Part shown: positions 47,912 to 56,456 of the stretch, one piece after another | How positions within the stretch are numbered: the first letter of the stretch is position 1 | Layout: each line of letters begins with the position of its first letter | Origin: Brevirhabdus sp. | GTDB taxonomy: Bacteria; Pseudomonadota; Alphaproteobacteria; Rhodobacterales; Rhodobacteraceae | Assembly: GCA_024637315.1 (NCBI GenBank) | Contig: JAGXFH010000038.1 | Coordinates: 1-64,000, forward strand | DNA length: 64,000 nt | Direction of reading: 5' to 3' | Made by a program: the position numbers and the translations under genes | Notes under the pieces: model-generated | What the model was told of the DNA's origin: nothing | What the model saw: the letters and a program-made list of their open reading frames with translations, nothing else | The model's database searches: none

Positions 47912-48731
47912 GAGGTCCTGCCTGCAACGTCGTTTCACCTGATCTAGAGGTTCGAACCGAAGGTCACAAGTTGGGCGGCGACTGATCTTTTGTCGGCCCG
48001 CACAAGCGGCGTGCCGCCACACGCGCCATCCGGTTGTTCCATTGGCCTGCGCGGTGTTGGTCTGATAGCCTTGCAGCATGTTCAGGACCGCAGTCGCCCC
48101 GGATTTCCCGCGACTGCTGGTGCGGCCCTTCCGGCGGCATCGAATTCGTCCTGGAATGCGCGCGCGCGCCCGGAAAGGCCCAAACGGCAGATCGGCTTCC
48201 GACGGTGGACCTCGAGCCGCTGATCGCCGAGTTAATTGCATGGATCGGCATCGCCACCGTCTAAGACACCGGGATCGCGCCACCCCGGATCACTTTTTGC
48301 CAGTCCGGCGGTTCCATCCCTATGGCCACGGAACCGTCATCGTCGGCAGGCTGACAACCGGCGCGTATTGCCAAAAGAACCAGCGCATCAAATTGGTTCA
48401 GCCATGGGATCCCGCTCGGCCTCGCGACGTGGCGGTTCTGCTGCACGATCCGGTCCACCATGTACAATTTGGGAACCGGGATTTCGATTGCCTCGCCGCG
48501 ACCGAATGGGAAGCCTGTCAATTGTAGGATCGGTGTCTGATCGAGCATGGCGTCACCGTGGGTTTTGACTGGGAGACAATCCGCCAGCTCTCAACCTGCC
48601 GAGCAGAGATTCGTCCCTGATGCCGGGCCGGGGCGGGCCTCATCGCCGTTCACGCATCCTCACGCCCGGCGCATCGCCGAATACCGCAGGCACGGTCCGA
48701 ACCGCCGTTTCCGTCACAACAATTCTGTCAC
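47912..48731. other. Gene-poor stretch of about 820 bases
   Basis: Between the DUF475 gene and the eroded taurine-transporter locus I see no confident gene apart from one doubtful frame on the minus strand (48261-48548). Frames on both strands are short and lack family resemblance. The lack of long frames on either strand in such GC-rich DNA, next to a decayed operon, suggests decayed sequence. Confidence 0.45.
48261..48548 (-). CDS. Uncharacterised 95-residue frame, possible gene fragment
   Basis: The frame contains a protein-like stretch, LTGFPFGRGEAIEIPVPKLYMVDRIVQQ and DGSVAIGMEPPDWQKVIRGG, without obvious low complexity. The frame opposite it reads like the antisense of real coding sequence, which favours this strand. 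I cannot assign a family. No good ribosome binding site is evident. It could be a small real gene or the end of a deleted one. Confidence 0.3.
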   Translation of the reverse strand: MLDQTPILQLTGFPFGRGEAIEIPVPKLYMVDRIVQQNRHVARPSGIPWLNQFDALVLLAIRAGCQPADDDGSVAIGMEPPDWQKVIRGGAIPVS

Positions 48732-48893
48732 TCAGCTCCGGCCCTTCCACGGCACCAGCCAGCTTTCGGCCAATCGCATCAGGATATCGATGCCGTAGCC
48801 GATGATCCCGATCAGGATGATCCCCTTGATCACGATTTCGGTCAGTTAAAACTTCGAGGCGACCATGATCATCATCCCCGCCCCCTTTTCGGC
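48732..48893 (-). pseudogene. tauC remnant (taurine ABC permease C-terminus)
   Basis: On the minus strand the frame reads AEKGAGMMIMVASKF, stop, LTEIVIKGIILIGIIGYGI and then ILMRLAESWLVPWKGR. This matches the last segment of TauC-type permeases, with an in-frame TAA at 48846-48848 where a Leu codon is expected. The rest of tauC is absent. The fragment directly adjoins the truncated tauA in another reading frame, which shows that everything between (tauA 3' part, tauB, most of tauC) was deleted. Confidence 0.75.
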
Positions 48894-49243
48894 CGCGAGG
48901 CCAGGTCGACGCCGAAATGCTCCATCTGGCGCAAGAACCCGTAATGCGCGGCAGTGCCCAGCGGCACGGCGAAGGGCGGCACACCTTCACTGACGGCGAT
49001 CTGCACATCGCCCAGGGCCATCGCGGCCGACATCGCCGTTCCGGCGTCGAAACTGACCCAGTTGACCTTGACGCCCATCTCTTCGTCATAGGTGCCGTTG
49101 ACCTTGGCGTACTGGAACGGCATCGGCCATTCCAGGAAGTAGGCCACGGTGATTTCTTCCAGGTGGCCCGCCGCGTTCGCCGAACCCGCCCCCAGAGCCG
49201 CAATCCCGGCAACCGCGCCAATCAGTTTGGTCGTGAGTTTCAA
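48894..49243 (-). pseudogene. tauA remnant (taurine ABC binding protein)
   Basis: The frame starts with TTG at 49243 after a good AGGAG site, encodes a signal peptide (KLIGAVAGIAALGAGSANAAG) and the TauA opening EEITVAYFLEWPMPFQYAKVNG, then VNWVSFDAGTAMSAAMALGDVQIAVSEGVPPF. It jumps to AVPLGTAAHYGFLRQMEHFGVDLA, so a segment of roughly 40-50 residues between the two parts seems to be missing too. After that it runs into the tauC remnant out of frame and stops at 48872. The promoter side, with TauR sites 166-198 bases upstream, is still present. Confidence 0.82.
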
Positions 49244-49408
49244 GTTTTTCTCCTGTGTTGGTTGGTCAATCGTCAGCGGTTTCCCCGGATGCAACCTGTT
49301 CGTCGATGTGGTCTCGTGCGACACTGCCGCACGGCAACGTTCAGGATCGTTGCCGAAATCCGCCGAAGCTTGGGGGTCGCGGGACCGCGCTTACAACGAA
49401 GCCGAGCG

Positions 49409-49441
49409 ACTGGACCTATCGTAAGGCGCTTACTGGCCCTA
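49409..49441. promoter_or_regulatory. TauR operator, tpa-tauA divergent promoter
   Basis: Direct repeats CTGGACCTAT (49409-49418) and CTGGCCCTAT (49432-49441) begin 23 bases apart, two helical turns. MocR-type TauR of Rhodobacter capsulatus is reported to use CTGGACYTAA-like direct repeats. The site lies between the decayed tauA and tpa. A third half-like TGGCCTTAC follows at 49445-49453. Confidence 0.75.
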
Positions 49442-49543
49442 TATGTGGCCTTACGACTACGGCAGATTTCACACCTAGGTACATGTCGGGCCATCATGCC
49501 CTCTGTCACGCTGCCCGACGACCCTGAACATAAGGATCCGCCC

Positions 49544-50923
49544 ATGAATATCGGTGTTCAAACCAACGACCTGACCGAGGTCATCGAATCGGACCGCGCC
49601 CATCTCTGGCACCACCTGATGCAGCACAAGCCACTCGAAACCACCGACCCGCGCGTGATCGTCCAAGGCAAGGGCATGCGCGTCTGGGACGCAACCGGCA
49701 AGGAACATCTCGACGCCGTCTCGGGTGCGGTCTGGACCGTCAATGTCGGCTACGGCCGCGAAAGCATTGCCAGGGCGGTCTATGACCAACTGGTTCAGAT
49801 GAACTATTTCGCGCAATCGGCGGGCTCGATCCCCGGCTCCAACTTCGCCAGGAAACTGATCTCGAAAATGCCGGGCCTGTCGCGCGTCTACTACGCCAAT
49901 TCGGGCTCCGAGGCGAACGAGAAGGTGTTCAAGATGGTCCGGCAGATCGGCCATCGCCACCACGGCGGCAAGAAGACCAGGATCCTCTACCGCGAGCGCG
50001 ACTACCACGGCACCACGATCACCTGCCTCTCGGCGGGCGGTCAGCCGGAGCGCAACGCGATGTATGGCCCCTTCACGCCAGGCTTCATCGAGGTGCCGCA
50101 TTGCCTCGAATACCGCAAGCAATGGGATGTCGAGGATTACGGCCGCCGCGCCGCGGATGCGATCGAAGAGGTGATCCTGCGCGAAGGCCCGGACGAAATC
50201 GGCCTTCTGTGCCTCGAACCCGTCACCGCCGGCGGCGGCGTCATCACCCCGCCCGAAGGCTACTGGGACCGGGTACAGGAAATCTGCAAGAAATACGAGA
50301 TCCTGCTGCATATCGACGAGGTTGTCTGCGGCGTCGGACGCACCGGCACGTGGTTCGGCTATCAGAACTACGGCGTCCAGCCCGACTTCGTGACCATGGC
50401 CAAGGGCGTCGCCTCGGGCTACGCGGCGATTTCCTGCATGGTCACGACCGAAGCGGTGTTCGAGCAGTTCAAGGACGCACCCGAAGACAAGCTGTCGTAC
50501 TTCCGCGATATCTCGACCTTCGGCGGCTGCGCCTCGGGTCCGGCGGCGGCGCTGGAAAACATGCGCATCATCGAGGATGAGGATCTGCTGACCAACACGC
50601 TGAAGATGGGCGACAGGATGATGACCAACCTGCATGCCCTGATGGACAGGCACCGGGTCATCGGCGACGTGCGCGGCAAGGGCCTCTTTTGTGGCGCCGA
50701 ACTTGTGGCGGACCGCACCAGCAAGGAACCGGCGGAAGAAAAGAAGGTGCAGGCGGTGGTCGCCGACTGCATGGCGCAAGGTGTCATCATCGGCGCGACC
50801 AACCGCTCGCTGCCGGGCCTGAACAACACGCTGTGCTTCTCGCCGGCGCTGATCGCCACGCCCGACGACATCGACCAGATCACCGATGCCGTCGACAAGG
50901 CGCTGACCCGGGTTTTCAGCTGA
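49544..50923 (+). CDS. tpa: Taurine--pyruvate aminotransferase
   Basis: This 459-residue PLP enzyme transfers the amino group of taurine to pyruvate, giving sulfoacetaldehyde and alanine. It is a class III aminotransferase: YYANSGSEANEKVFKM (cofactor phosphate region), LHIDEVVCGVGRTGTWFGYQ (Asp bonding the pyridine N) and DFVTMAKGVASGYAAIS with the PLP-binding Lys. The opening VIESDRAHLWHHLMQHKP is typical of Tpa. I start at the ATG at 49544; the upstream frame crosses the promoter. TauR repeats lie about 103 bases upstream. Alanine dehydrogenase, often nearby in such clusters, is not in this window. Confidence 0.95.
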   Translation: MNIGVQTNDLTEVIESDRAHLWHHLMQHKPLETTDPRVIVQGKGMRVWDATGKEHLDAVSGAVWTVNVGYGRESIARAVYDQLVQMNYFAQSAGSIPGSNFARKLISKMPGLSRVYYANSGSEANEKVFKMVRQIGHRHHGGKKTRILYRERDYHGTTITCLSAGGQPERNAMYGPFTPGFIEVPHCLEYRKQWDVEDYGRRAADAIEEVILREGPDEIGLLCLEPVTAGGGVITPPEGYWDRVQEICKKYEILLHIDEVVCGVGRTGTWFGYQNYGVQPDFVTMAKGVASGYAAISCMVTTEAVFEQFKDAPEDKLSYFRDISTFGGCASGPAAALENMRIIEDEDLLTNTLKMGDRMMTNLHALMDRHRVIGDVRGKGLFCGAELVADRTSKEPAEEKKVQAVVADCMAQGVIIGATNRSLPGLNNTLCFSPALIATPDDIDQITDAVDKALTRVFS

Positions 50924-50934
50924 AGAGGTTTCGC

Positions 50935-50965
50935 GCCGCGCGGGGATATTTGCAGACAAATGATG
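50935..50965 (+). repeat. Dispersed intergenic repeat, copy d
   Basis: GCCGCGCGGGGATATTT followed by GCAGACAAATGATG begins 12 bases after the tpa stop. It is in opposite orientation to copy e, 108 bases away, so the two form an inverted pair in the tpa-tauR gap. Confidence 0.6.
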
Positions 50966-51073
50966 CAACGATCCGTTAGCCCGGATCCGTTCAATTCATC
51001 GGCACCGTGCAGGCGGGGACGTCAAAGACCGTAGCATGCGAAGACACCCCGTCGGATGCCGGCGGAGTGTATC

Positions 51074-51106
51074 CATCATTTGTCCCGAAATATCCCCGCC
51101 GGAGGC
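51074..51106 (-). repeat. Dispersed intergenic repeat, copy e
   Basis: The minus strand reads GCCTCCGGCGGGGATATTT followed by CGGGACAAATGATG, nearly identical to copy c. It lies 84 bases before tauR. Confidence 0.62.
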
Positions 51107-51155
51107 AGGTCCGGCGAGACAAAGGACGTGACGCCGCAGGCGTCTCCAGATAGCT

Positions 51156-51187
51156 GTAGGTCCAGTTGAATGACCGGGTAAGGCCAA
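51156..51187. promoter_or_regulatory. Possible TauR autoregulatory site at the tauR start
   Basis: Read on the minus strand, CTGGACCTAC (51165-51156) and TTGGCCTTAC (51187-51178) begin 22 bases apart, a degenerate version of the tpa and xsc sites in reverse orientation. The second unit ends three bases before the tauR ATG and would overlap its ribosome binding site region. Confidence 0.4.
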
Positions 51188-51190
51188 TTC

Positions 51191-52663
51191 ATGCAGATCG
51201 CCGAGACGAATTTCATCCTCGATCCTGCTTTCGACGGCACATTGCAGCAGCAGATTCAGCGAATGGTCAGTGAGGGCATACTCTCGGGCCGGTTCCGCCC
51301 CGGCCAGCGCCTGCCCTCCAGCCGCGGCCTCGCGCGCCACCTCGCAATCAGCCGGATCACCGTGACGCTGGCCTATACCGAGCTTCTGTCCGGTGACTAT
51401 CTGACGGCCAAGGGTCGCTCCGGCTACTACGTCTCGGAGACCGCGCCGCGGCCCTCCGACTTCCCCGTGACCCGAATCCCCCGCAGCGATACCGTCGACT
51501 GGGCGCGCGTGGTGGGCCAACGCTATTCCGGCCAGCCCTCGATCAGCAAGCCGTCGGACTGGCGGCGTTACCCGTATCCGTTCATCTACGGCCAGGTCGA
51601 TGCCACGCTGTTCGACCACCAGAACTGGCGCCAATGCGCATTGCAGGCGCTGGGACAACGGGACTTCGAAGCGCTTACCACCGACTATTTCGAACGCGAC
51701 GATCCGCAACTCGTTGAATTCATCGCCCGCCATATCCTGCCCCGCCGCGGGATCGACGCCCGACCCGAAGAGATACTGCTGACCCTGGGCGCCCAGAATG
51801 CGCTCTGGTTGTCGGCCCAGATCCTGCTGACCCAGCGGCGGACTGCGGCGATGGAAAATCCCTGCTATCCGGGGCTGCGCGATATCCTGTCACAGACCCG
51901 CTGCAACCTGATCTCGGTCGATGTCGATGACGATGGCCTGCCGACCGACCAGCTGCCGCCCGGTCTCGATGTCGTCTTCACCACGCCCAGCCACCACTGT
52001 CCGACCAATGCAACCATGCCTGTCGACCGCCGTCGCCGCCTGCTGGATCTGGCTGCCACGCAGGGTTTCCTGCTGGTCGAGGATGACTACGAATTCGAGA
52101 TGTCGTTCCTGTCGCCGCCCTCTCCGGCGCTGAAATCGCTCGATAGGGACGGCCGGGTGATCTATATCGGCTCGTTCTCCAAATCGCTGTTCCCCGGTCT
52201 GCGGCTGGGCTACCTCGTCGGCTCAGAGCCGTTCATCCGCGAAGCCCGAGCGCTCCGCGCCACGGTCCTGCGCCACCCGCCCGGCCATATCCAGCGTACC
52301 GCTTCCTATTTCCTGTCTCTTGGGCATTACGACGCCCAGATCAACCGGATCGGACAGGCCTACAAGACACGGCGCGCGGTGATGGATCAGGCGTTCCGCG
52401 ATCACGGACTGACCGCAGCCGGGCGCGACAGTTTCGGCGGCTCGAGTTTCTGGATGCGTGCGCCTACGGACGTGAACACGTCGCTGCTGGCGCTCGAACT
52501 GCGCGACAAGGGTGTTCTGATCGAACCGGGGCGGATCTTTTTCGACCAACGCGACCCGCCCACGAACTTCTACCGTCTTGCCTATTCCTCGATCCCGGCG
52601 GCGAAAATTCCCGCCGGCATCGCGCTGATCGCCAGGGCGTTGGACCAAACTGGACCTACCTAG
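51191..52663 (+). CDS. tauR: TauR, MocR-family regulator of taurine degradation
   Basis: This 490-residue regulator joins an N-terminal GntR winged HTH (LQQQIQRMVSEGILSGRFRPGQRLPSSRGLARHLAISRITVTLAYTEL, about 18-64) to a full fold-type I aminotransferase domain. The PLP-binding Lys is in YIGSFSKSLFPGLRLGYLVG, about residue 330. TauR of R. capsulatus, of this family, activates taurine genes. Position between tpa and xsc supports the assignment. Its last codons overlap the operator-like repeats in front of xsc. Confidence 0.9.
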   Translation: MQIAETNFILDPAFDGTLQQQIQRMVSEGILSGRFRPGQRLPSSRGLARHLAISRITVTLAYTELLSGDYLTAKGRSGYYVSETAPRPSDFPVTRIPRSDTVDWARVVGQRYSGQPSISKPSDWRRYPYPFIYGQVDATLFDHQNWRQCALQALGQRDFEALTTDYFERDDPQLVEFIARHILPRRGIDARPEEILLTLGAQNALWLSAQILLTQRRTAAMENPCYPGLRDILSQTRCNLISVDVDDDGLPTDQLPPGLDVVFTTPSHHCPTNATMPVDRRRRLLDLAATQGFLLVEDDYEFEMSFLSPPSPALKSLDRDGRVIYIGSFSKSLFPGLRLGYLVGSEPFIREARALRATVLRHPPGHIQRTASYFLSLGHYDAQINRIGQAYKTRRAVMDQAFRDHGLTAAGRDSFGGSSFWMRAPTDVNTSLLALELRDKGVLIEPGRIFFDQRDPPTNFYRLAYSSIPAAKIPAGIALIARALDQTGPT

Positions 52664-52682
52664 TCAGCCGATCTGGCCCTAA
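52650..52682. promoter_or_regulatory. TauR operator, xsc promoter
   Basis: Direct repeats CTGGACCTAC (52650-52659) and CTGGCCCTAA (52673-52682) begin 23 bases apart, the same spacing and order as in front of tpa. The first unit overlaps the final codons of tauR. It lies about 88 bases before the xsc start. Confidence 0.75.
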
Positions 52683-52769
52683 CCCCTGCCCACCGCTAGA
52701 GCGTAGCTTGGCCGCGACACCATTCTGACCGCCCATGCGGCGGCTGCGCCAATCACCGGGGAAACCGCC

Positions 52770-54548
52770 ATGAAGATGACCACCGAAGAAGCCTTCGTCA
52801 AAACCCTACAGATGCACGGGATCGAACATGCGTTCGGGATCATCGGTTCTGCCTTCATGCCGATCTCGGATATTTTTCCCGATGCCGGCATCACCTTCTG
52901 GGACTGCGCCCATGAAGGCTCGGGCGGGATGATGGCCGACGGCTTCACCCGCGCCACAGGCAAGATGTGCATGATGATCGCCCAGAACGGCCCCGGCATC
53001 GCCAACTTCGTGACCGCCGTCAAGACCGCTTACTGGAACCACACGCCGCTTCTGCTGGTGACCCCTCAGGCGGCCAACAAGACCATCGGCCAAGGCGGCT
53101 TTCAGGAGGTCGAGCAGATGGCGATGTTCGAGGAAATGGTCGCCTACCAGGAAGAGGTCCGCGATCCCTCGCGCATTGCCGAGGTGCTGAACCGGGTGAT
53201 CATGAACGCCCACCGCCTGTCTGCGCCGGCGCAGATCAACGTGCCGCGCGATTACTGGACGCAAGTCATCGACGTCGCCCTGCCCAAAGTCGTCGCCTTC
53301 GAACGCCCTGCCGGCGGCGAAGAGGCGATCGCTCGGGCCGCCAAGCTGCTGTCCGATGCTCGGTTCCCGGTGATCCTGAACGGCGCCGGCGTGGTCCTGG
53401 GGAGCGCGATTCCGGCTTCGATGAAGCTGGCCGAACGGCTCGACGCGCCGGTCTGCTGCGGCTACCAGCACAACGACGCCTTCCCCGGCTCGCACCCGCT
53501 ATTCGCCGGCCCACTCGGCTATAACGGCTCGAAAGCGGGGATGGAGCTGATCTCGCAGGCCGATGTCGTCCTGTGCCTCGGCACCCGTCTCAATCCGTTT
53601 TCGACCCTGCCCGGATATGGTATTGACTACTGGCCGAAGGACGCCGAGATCATCCAGGTCGATATCAACCCCGACCGGATCGGCCTGACCAAGACCGCGA
53701 GTGTCGCCATTGTCGGCGATGCGGGGAAGGTTGCGACCTCGATCCTCGACAAGCTTTCGGACAGCGCTGGCGATGCCGACCGCAAGGCCCGAAAGGACAA
53801 GATCGCGCAGACCAAATCGGCCTGGGCGCAGCAGCTCTCCTCGATGGATCACGAGGATGACGACCCCGGCACGACATGGAACGAGCGCGCCCGCAAGGAC
53901 AAACCCGACTGGATGAGTCCCCGCATGGCTTGGCGTGCGATCCAGGCGGCGCTGCCGAAAGAGGCGATCATCAGCTCCGACATCGGCAACAACTGCGCCA
54001 TCGGCAATGCCTACCCGACCTTCGAGGCGGGGCGTAAATACCTCGCTCCTGGACTCTTCGGCCCTTGCGGCTACGGCCTGCCCGCGGTGATCGGTGCAAA
54101 GATCGGCTGCCCCGACACGCCGGTCGTCGGCTTCTCCGGTGACGGCGCGTTCGGCATCGCGGTGACGGAACTGACCGCCATCGGCCGCGCCGATTGGCCC
54201 GCGATCACGCAAGTGGTGTTCCGCAATTACCAGTGGGGCGCGGAAAAGCGCAACTCGACCCTTTGGTACGATGACAACTTCATCGGTACCGAGCTTGATG
54301 AACAGGTCAGCTATGCCGGCATCGCCAAGGCCTGCGGTCTGCAGGGCGTCGTTGCCCGCACGATGGAAGAACTGACCGAGGCCTTGCGCAAGGCCATCGA
54401 TGACCAGATGACCCACGACAAGACGACACTGATCGAGGCGATGATCAACCAGGAACTGGGCGAGCCGTTCCGCCGCGACGCGATGAAGAAGCCGGTCGCC
54501 GTGGCGGGCATCGACAAGGCCGACATGCGCCCGCAGAAGGGCGCCTGA
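52770..54548 (+). CDS. xsc: Sulfoacetaldehyde acetyltransferase
   Basis: This 592-residue thiamine-diphosphate enzyme splits sulfoacetaldehyde with phosphate into acetyl phosphate and sulfite. The opening MTTEEAFVKTLQMHGIEHAFGIIGSAFMPISD and WDCAHEGSGGMMADGF are typical of Xsc, and the ThDP/Mg motif is GFSGDGAFGIAVTELTAIGRADWPAITQVVFRNYQWGAEKRNSTLWYDDNFIGTEL in the C-terminal third. Length is normal. TauR-type repeats lie upstream and the TauE/SafE gene follows after three bases. Confidence 0.97.
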   Translation: MKMTTEEAFVKTLQMHGIEHAFGIIGSAFMPISDIFPDAGITFWDCAHEGSGGMMADGFTRATGKMCMMIAQNGPGIANFVTAVKTAYWNHTPLLLVTPQAANKTIGQGGFQEVEQMAMFEEMVAYQEEVRDPSRIAEVLNRVIMNAHRLSAPAQINVPRDYWTQVIDVALPKVVAFERPAGGEEAIARAAKLLSDARFPVILNGAGVVLGSAIPASMKLAERLDAPVCCGYQHNDAFPGSHPLFAGPLGYNGSKAGMELISQADVVLCLGTRLNPFSTLPGYGIDYWPKDAEIIQVDINPDRIGLTKTASVAIVGDAGKVATSILDKLSDSAGDADRKARKDKIAQTKSAWAQQLSSMDHEDDDPGTTWNERARKDKPDWMSPRMAWRAIQAALPKEAIISSDIGNNCAIGNAYPTFEAGRKYLAPGLFGPCGYGLPAVIGAKIGCPDTPVVGFSGDGAFGIAVTELTAIGRADWPAITQVVFRNYQWGAEKRNSTLWYDDNFIGTELDEQVSYAGIAKACGLQGVVARTMEELTEALRKAIDDQMTHDKTTLIEAMINQELGEPFRRDAMKKPVAVAGIDKADMRPQKGA

Positions 54549-54551
54549 TGC

Positions 54552-55304
54552 ATGGCGCTGCCGTTCAGCCTTCCGGTCGGACTGGCAGCCATCATGGCGC
54601 TGGCGCTCTTCGCCGCCGCCTTCGTGCGCGGCTATACCGGCTTCGGCTTCTCGGCGATCTTCATCGCCTTCGCGGCCCTTTTCGTCAATCCGGTGCCGCT
54701 TATCCCGGTGGTCTTCATGTGTGAGATCGCGATGACCGCCTTCCAGGGCCGGGGCATCTGGCCGAATATAGACTGGCGCCGCGCGCTGACCCTACTGCTG
54801 GGCGCGGCGCTTGCCACGATCCCGTCGATCTACGTGATGGCGAACCTGTCGGAAAGCGCCGCCCGCCTCACGATCTCGGCGCTGATCCTGGCGCTCAGCC
54901 TGCTCTTGCTTTCGGGCTGGCAACTGAAACGCGCGATCGGCACGCGCGGCCATGTCGGAATCGGCATATTCTCGGGCATGGTCAACAGTGCTGGCGTCGG
55001 CGGCCTGCCGATTGCCGCCTTCATGGCCGCCCAGCCGATCCCGGCCGCCACCTTCCGCGCAACGCTGATCATCTACCTGACCGGCCTCGACCTGATGGCG
55101 ATGCCGGTACTTTGGGCCAACGGCCTGCTGACCGATGACACTTTTCTGGCCGCGGCTCTCGCTTTCCCGATCCTCGGCCTCGGCGTCTTGCTTGGCGGTC
55201 GCCGGTTTCTCGCCGCCTCGCCGCAACAATTCCGCCGCGTCGCAGTGACACTGCTGCTCGCCCTGTCGCTGATCGGCATTGCCCGGGCGGTGGTGGTCAG
55301 ATGA
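54552..55304 (+). CDS. TauE/SafE-family probable sulfite exporter
   Basis: This 250-residue inner-membrane protein has about eight spans and the TauE/SafE pattern ALFAAAFVRGYTGFGFSAIFIAFAALF near the N-terminus and a second glycine-rich repeat (GIFSGMVNSAGVGGLPIAAFMAAQ, about 137-160). Family members encoded with xsc are thought to export the sulfite produced. It starts three bases after the xsc stop and overlaps the ackA start (ATGA), so it belongs to the same operon. The related TauZ/TauE names are in use; I do not choose between them. Confidence 0.88.
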   Translation: MALPFSLPVGLAAIMALALFAAAFVRGYTGFGFSAIFIAFAALFVNPVPLIPVVFMCEIAMTAFQGRGIWPNIDWRRALTLLLGAALATIPSIYVMANLSESAARLTISALILALSLLLLSGWQLKRAIGTRGHVGIGIFSGMVNSAGVGGLPIAAFMAAQPIPAATFRATLIIYLTGLDLMAMPVLWANGLLTDDTFLAAALAFPILGLGVLLGGRRFLAASPQQFRRVAVTLLLALSLIGIARAVVVR

Positions 55305-56455
55305 CCGACGCGGGCGACATGCTGATCCTGAATGCGGGCTCCTCCTCGATCAAGTTCGCGGTGTTTGACCGGAACCTCGACCAGAGACTCATCGGCAGCG
55401 CCACCGAGATCGGCGGGGCCTCTCAACTGGACATTGACGGTGCGGTCACGTCCGAGCATTTCGCCACCCAAAGGGCCGCGCTTTCGGCAATCCTGAACGC
55501 CGTGGCAGGTCGCGGCATCACCACTGCCAGCCTTGCCGCCGCCGCCCACCGTGTCGTTCATGGCGGCCAGAACCTGACAAAACCTGTCCGTATCACCCCC
55601 GAAGTGATCAAGGAAATCGCCAACTGCTCGCCGCTGGCCCCCTTGCACAACCCGCATAACCTCTCGGCGATCGAGGCGCTGGCAGCCATCGCCCCGGATC
55701 TGCCGCAATTCGCCAGCTTCGACACCTCGTTCCACGCAACCAATCCCCGTGTTGCCACTCGCTATGCAATCCCGAAACTGATGGAGACCCGCGGCATCCG
55801 CCGATACGGCTTTCACGGACTCTCCTATGCCAGTCTCGTCGAACACCTTCCCGTTGTGTCCGGCGCGAAACTCCCCTCGCGTCTCTTGGCCTTCCACCTC
55901 GGCAACGGCGCCTCGATCTGCGCGATCCGGAACGGCGAGTCGATCGCCACCACAATGGGCTACTCGCCGCTCGACGGGTTGACGATGGGCACGCGCTCGG
56001 GCGGCATCGACGCCAACGCTGTGCTCCGGCTGGTCGAGGATCACGGCGTCGCGCGCACCAAGGCGATCCTGAACAACGAAAGCGGCCTTCTGGGGCTATC
56101 CGGCGGCACCTCGGACATGCGCAAGCTGATGCTGGACCACACCGCCGACAGCGATTTCGCGGTCGAGCATTTCGTCTACTGGACGATCCGCCACGCCGGT
56201 GGCCTTATCGCGGTGATGGAGGGGCTCGATGCCATCGCCTTCACCGGCGGCATCGGCGAAAACGCCCTTGGCGTGCGCGCCCGCATCCTGCGCGCCCTTG
56301 GATGGCTCGGTGTCGCGATGGATCCGGACGCCAATCACCGCGGATCGGCGCGGCTGCATGCCGACAGCTCGCGGGTCGCGATCTGGGTGGTTCCGGCGCA
56401 GGAGGAACACATGATCGCCGCCGACGCGCTTCGACTGATCGAGGCCGAGAAATGA
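55301..56455 (+). CDS. ackA: Acetate kinase
   Basis: This 384-residue enzyme interconverts acetyl phosphate + ADP and acetate + ATP. Motifs: MLILNAGSSSIKFAVFD, AHRVVHGGQ, FDTSFHATNP, RRYGFHGLSY, LAFHLGNGASICAIRNG, TMGTRSGGIDA and AFTGGIGENALGVRARI. It overlaps the exporter gene by four bases, so acetyl phosphate made by Xsc could be used directly for ATP synthesis. That complements Pta, encoded convergently with one base between the stops. Confidence 0.96.
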   Translation: MTDAGDMLILNAGSSSIKFAVFDRNLDQRLIGSATEIGGASQLDIDGAVTSEHFATQRAALSAILNAVAGRGITTASLAAAAHRVVHGGQNLTKPVRITPEVIKEIANCSPLAPLHNPHNLSAIEALAAIAPDLPQFASFDTSFHATNPRVATRYAIPKLMETRGIRRYGFHGLSYASLVEHLPVVSGAKLPSRLLAFHLGNGASICAIRNGESIATTMGYSPLDGLTMGTRSGGIDANAVLRLVEDHGVARTKAILNNESGLLGLSGGTSDMRKLMLDHTADSDFAVEHFVYWTIRHAGGLIAVMEGLDAIAFTGGIGENALGVRARILRALGWLGVAMDPDANHRGSARLHADSSRVAIWVVPAQEEHMIAADALRLIEAEK

Positions 56456-56456
56456 T

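Noticed and set aside
48640..49221. A 193-codon minus-strand frame across the taurine-transporter scar
   Set aside because: It is out of frame with both the tauA and tauC remnants. The matching fragments are in the other two frames.
49409..49453. Transposon end or inverted repeat
   Set aside because: The repeated units are direct, regularly spaced and recur before xsc, which fits regulator sites better than an insertion element.
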